From positions 1 through 6,314 of the forward strand of contig JAESQG010000119.1 of the NCBI GenBank assembly GCA_016765265.1: 6,314 nt of DNA, written 5' to 3'. Below the pieces are notes generated by a model. That model was not told the DNA's origin. It saw only the letters and a list, made by a program, of their open reading frames with translations, and did not search any database. Numbering within the stretch: the stretch's first letter is position 1; each line of letters begins with the position of its first letter. The stretch is from Pseudomonadales bacterium (GTDB taxonomy: Bacteria > Pseudomonadota > Gammaproteobacteria > Pseudomonadales > DC-out160). Below are positions 5,429-6,314 of the stretch, piece after piece. Both the position numbers and the translations under genes were made by a program.

Positions 5429-5823
5429 TACCAAATAGTTTCGAGCATATCGCTTTCTCGTAGATTTTCATCAGCCGTAACTAGCTGAGTATTTAGAATT
5501 ATGGATGTGGCGGCAATGATTCGGTCAGCGGGATCTTTGTTGATCTCAGAGCCGAAATTGACAGATAGCTCTGCGATTTCGGGAGAGATTGATTGAACGG
5601 AGATATTTCTGGACTGAAGAAATAGGTTTAAAAAATTGGCGGCGGTTGTATCTACCTCTAACCGACGCCTTTTGATTAGCATTGATATTTCCCAAAGTGA
5701 AATGTCTGAGATTATTAATGCATGATGCTTGTCGGCGTTTTCAATTGCTTTCGTAGCTTTTTGAGTAAGCTTAGAAGGTTCAAGAGCGTCCCAAATGATT
5801 GCACAGGTATCCATTAAAATCAT
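5428..5823 (-). CDS. vapC: VapC-like PIN-domain toxin (cassette D)
   Basis: PIN-domain ribonucleases of this type cleave RNA and are neutralised by the partner antitoxin. With the start at ATG 5823 the protein has 131 residues, normal for the family. The four acidic active-site residues are visible: D5 (MDTC), E45 (SLWEISML), D100 (DPADRIIAAT) and D118 (TADENL). The chosen start overlaps the antitoxin stop as ATGA (5820-5823), which marks translational coupling; an in-frame ATG further up at 5838 lies inside the antitoxin, and ATG 5814 is also possible. The stop codon (TAG, 5430-5428) shares its last base with the R' box of attC 3, so the gene fills the cassette to its border. It is transcribed against the direction of the array. 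Confidence 0.92.
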   Translation of the reverse strand: MILMDTCAIIWDALEPSKLTQKATKAIENADKHHALIISDISLWEISMLIKRRRLEVDTTAANFLNLFLQSRNISVQSISPEIAELSVNFGSEINKDPADRIIAATSIILNTQLVTADENLRESDMLETIW

Positions 5824-6056
5824 GATAAAGCATCCCAATCAGAATCTGTTGGGGTGGTTACATCATGAATTTTGGCAGTTGACGCGAGAGAGTGTAATTG
5901 CTGTTTGGCTGTTTCTCTTTGATTAACAGGGGGAGTGATAGTTGCCAACAATTTGCCGTTCGACGTGACAGAAATTTGCTCTCCGGTATTAGCTTTCTCT
6001 AGATATTTTAGTAGGTTAGCCCTGAAATCGCTGATGTTGATGTTGATAGTTTGCAT
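5820..6056 (-). CDS. Phd/YefM-family antitoxin of the PIN toxin (cassette D)
   Basis: The 78-residue protein has the N-terminal DNA-binding Phd/YefM fold: MQTININISDFRANLLKYL (1-19), then ANTGEQISVTSNGKLLATITP (22-42). A flexible C-terminal tail ending in SDWDALS would wrap the toxin. It should neutralise the downstream PIN toxin and repress the shared promoter, with stronger repression as a complex. The frame stays open up to ATG 6095, but that codon lies within the operator and next to the predicted -10 box, so MQTIN at 6056 is the better start. No strong ribosome binding site precedes it. Pairing of a Phd-type antitoxin with a PIN toxin is common. Confidence 0.88.
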   Translation of the reverse strand: MQTININISDFRANLLKYLEKANTGEQISVTSNGKLLATITPPVNQRETAKQQLHSLASTAKIHDVTTPTDSDWDALS

Positions 6057-6074
6057 GACGAGCACCAAATAGGG

Positions 6075-6100
6075 TTGTACAATGTATTTGTACAAGTATA
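6075..6100 (-). promoter_or_regulatory. Autoregulatory operator and -10 box of the toxin-antitoxin operon
   Basis: Two perfect copies of the 8-bp palindrome TTGTACAA (6075-6082 and 6088-6095) are 13 bp apart, centre to centre, just upstream of the antitoxin start. Directly upstream on the minus strand is TATACT (6100-6095), one mismatch from the -10 consensus. Transcription would start around 6088, inside the operator, so bound antitoxin would block it. No good -35 is visible; that position would fall at about 6118-6123, in the L'' side of attC 4. Confidence 0.68.
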
Positions 6101-6109
6101 CAGATAAAA

Positions 6110-6166
6110 GCAGAACAATGCCATTCTAGAGACACACTTCGTGCGCTCAAGATGGAAGTGTGAAGG
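6110..6166 (+). other. attC site 4 (R' box degenerate)
   Basis: R'' GCAGAAC (6110-6116) is the perfect complement of the R' box GTTCTGC of attC 3. It is followed by spacer AATG and the stem CCAT-t-CT-a-GAG (6121-6131) against CTC-a-AGATGG (6146-6155), with extrahelical T6125 and one A-A mismatch. After spacer AAGT the R' position reads GTGAAGG (6160-6166), so the essential GTT has become GTG. A competing 8-bp repeat CACACTTC/GAAGTGTG (6133-6140, 6155-6162) overlaps it. It ends cassette D; the changed core suggests an inactive or decayed site. Confidence 0.62.
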
Positions 6167-6167
6167 C

Positions 6168-6314
6168 CTAAAACTGGTCGTAGTGCCCTCCAATAGCGAA
6201 GATATAGATGTAGTTATCATCAAACTTGTAAACAACCCTATCTTTTTGGCTAAGTCGCCTTGACCACAATCCAGAAAGGTTGTGTTTCAATGGTTCTGGT
6301 TTGCCTGTTCCTTC
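6168..6314 (-). CDS. yoeB: YoeB/Txe-family toxin, partial (C-terminal 48 residues)
   Basis: This frame enters from the right edge and ends at TAG (6170-6168). It carries GKPEPLKHNLSGLWSRRLSQ, then DRVVYKF and IYIFAIGGHYDQF. These are the hallmarks of YoeB/Txe toxins of the RelE superfamily, which bind the ribosome and cleave mRNA at the A site. The arginine of SRR and the HY pair near the C-terminus match the catalytic region. YoeB proteins are about 85 residues, so roughly the N-terminal half and the antitoxin (normally YefM/Phd-like, upstream, hence further right) are outside the window. Like the PIN toxin, its stop codon lies right against the attC R' box, so it is a second reversed toxin-antitoxin cassette. 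Confidence 0.88.
   Translation of the reverse strand, partial: EGTGKPEPLKHNLSGLWSRRLSQKDRVVYKFDDNYIYIFAIGGHYDQF

Larger units (their letters stand above)
3663..6160 (+). mobile_element. Integron gene-cassette array (cassettes A-D)
   Basis: Four consecutive cassettes are delimited by attC sites in the same orientation, cut between G and TT of the R' boxes: A 3663-4153, B 4154-4509, C 4510-5422, D 5423-6160; a fifth begins at 6161. For each, the R' that opens it is complementary to the R'' that closes it: A GTTATAT/ATATAAC (7/7), B GTTGAAG/TTTCAAC (6/7), C GTTGGAA/ATTCAAC (5/7), D GTTCTGC/GCAGAAC (7/7). That is expected when a circular cassette opens at its own attC. The attC sites differ in length and sequence, as in a sedentary chromosomal integron with mixed cassettes. 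No IntI or attI is present. Confidence 0.78.

Noticed and set aside
6008..6235. A minus-strand frame of 75 codons at the right side
   Set aside because: It overlaps the antitoxin, its operator and the YoeB C-terminus in another frame; those three have clear motifs and it has none.

Overview
The window reads as a mobile, accessory stretch of a gammaproteobacterial (probably marine or aquatic) chromosome. The evidence is moderate G+C, clear Shine-Dalgarno sites, a SymE-type toxin, several families of insertion-sequence debris, toxin-antitoxin genes and a gammaproteobacterial-style lipoprotein. The genus cannot be named from the sequence alone.

Left part (1-3460), a pile of mobile elements. A SymE-like toxin gene runs off the left edge on the minus strand. 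About 70 bp upstream of its start lies an apparently intact insertion sequence of about 1.87 kb (272-2146, ISNCY/IS1202-like) with a 497-residue DDE transposase and short terminal inverted repeats. Its right end cuts into the last 83 codons of an IS21-family istB gene (plus strand), followed by the repeated IS21 right end (2402-2450). That IS21 end truncates a tyrosine recombinase of the kind that accompanies IS91-like transposases (minus strand). Next come two hairpins and the C-terminal quarter of an IS110-family transposase (minus strand).

Right part (about 3600-6314), an integron cassette array. This is the main finding. Five sites have attC architecture: R'' box, 4-nt spacer, a stem with unpaired bases only in the L'' arm, 4-nt spacer, R' box. 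They lie at 3606-3668, 4106-4159, 4448-4515, 5345-5428 and 6110-6166. Three are close to perfect; the first and last are degenerate. The R' box opening each interval is complementary to the R'' box closing it (7/7, 6/7, 5/7 and 7/7), as expected for integrated circular cassettes. The four cassettes carry (A) a small membrane-anchored protein with a possible PH-like fold, (B) no convincing gene, (C) an outer-membrane-type lipoprotein, and (D) a Phd-family antitoxin with a VapC PIN toxin, in reverse orientation with its own promoter and operator. A fifth, partial cassette carries a YoeB-family toxin, also reversed.

No integron integrase (IntI) or attI site is in the window. By attC orientation they would lie to the left, where the insertion-sequence pile now sits, or may have been lost. 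The addiction modules in reversed cassettes fit the known role of toxin-antitoxin cassettes in stabilising large sedentary integrons.
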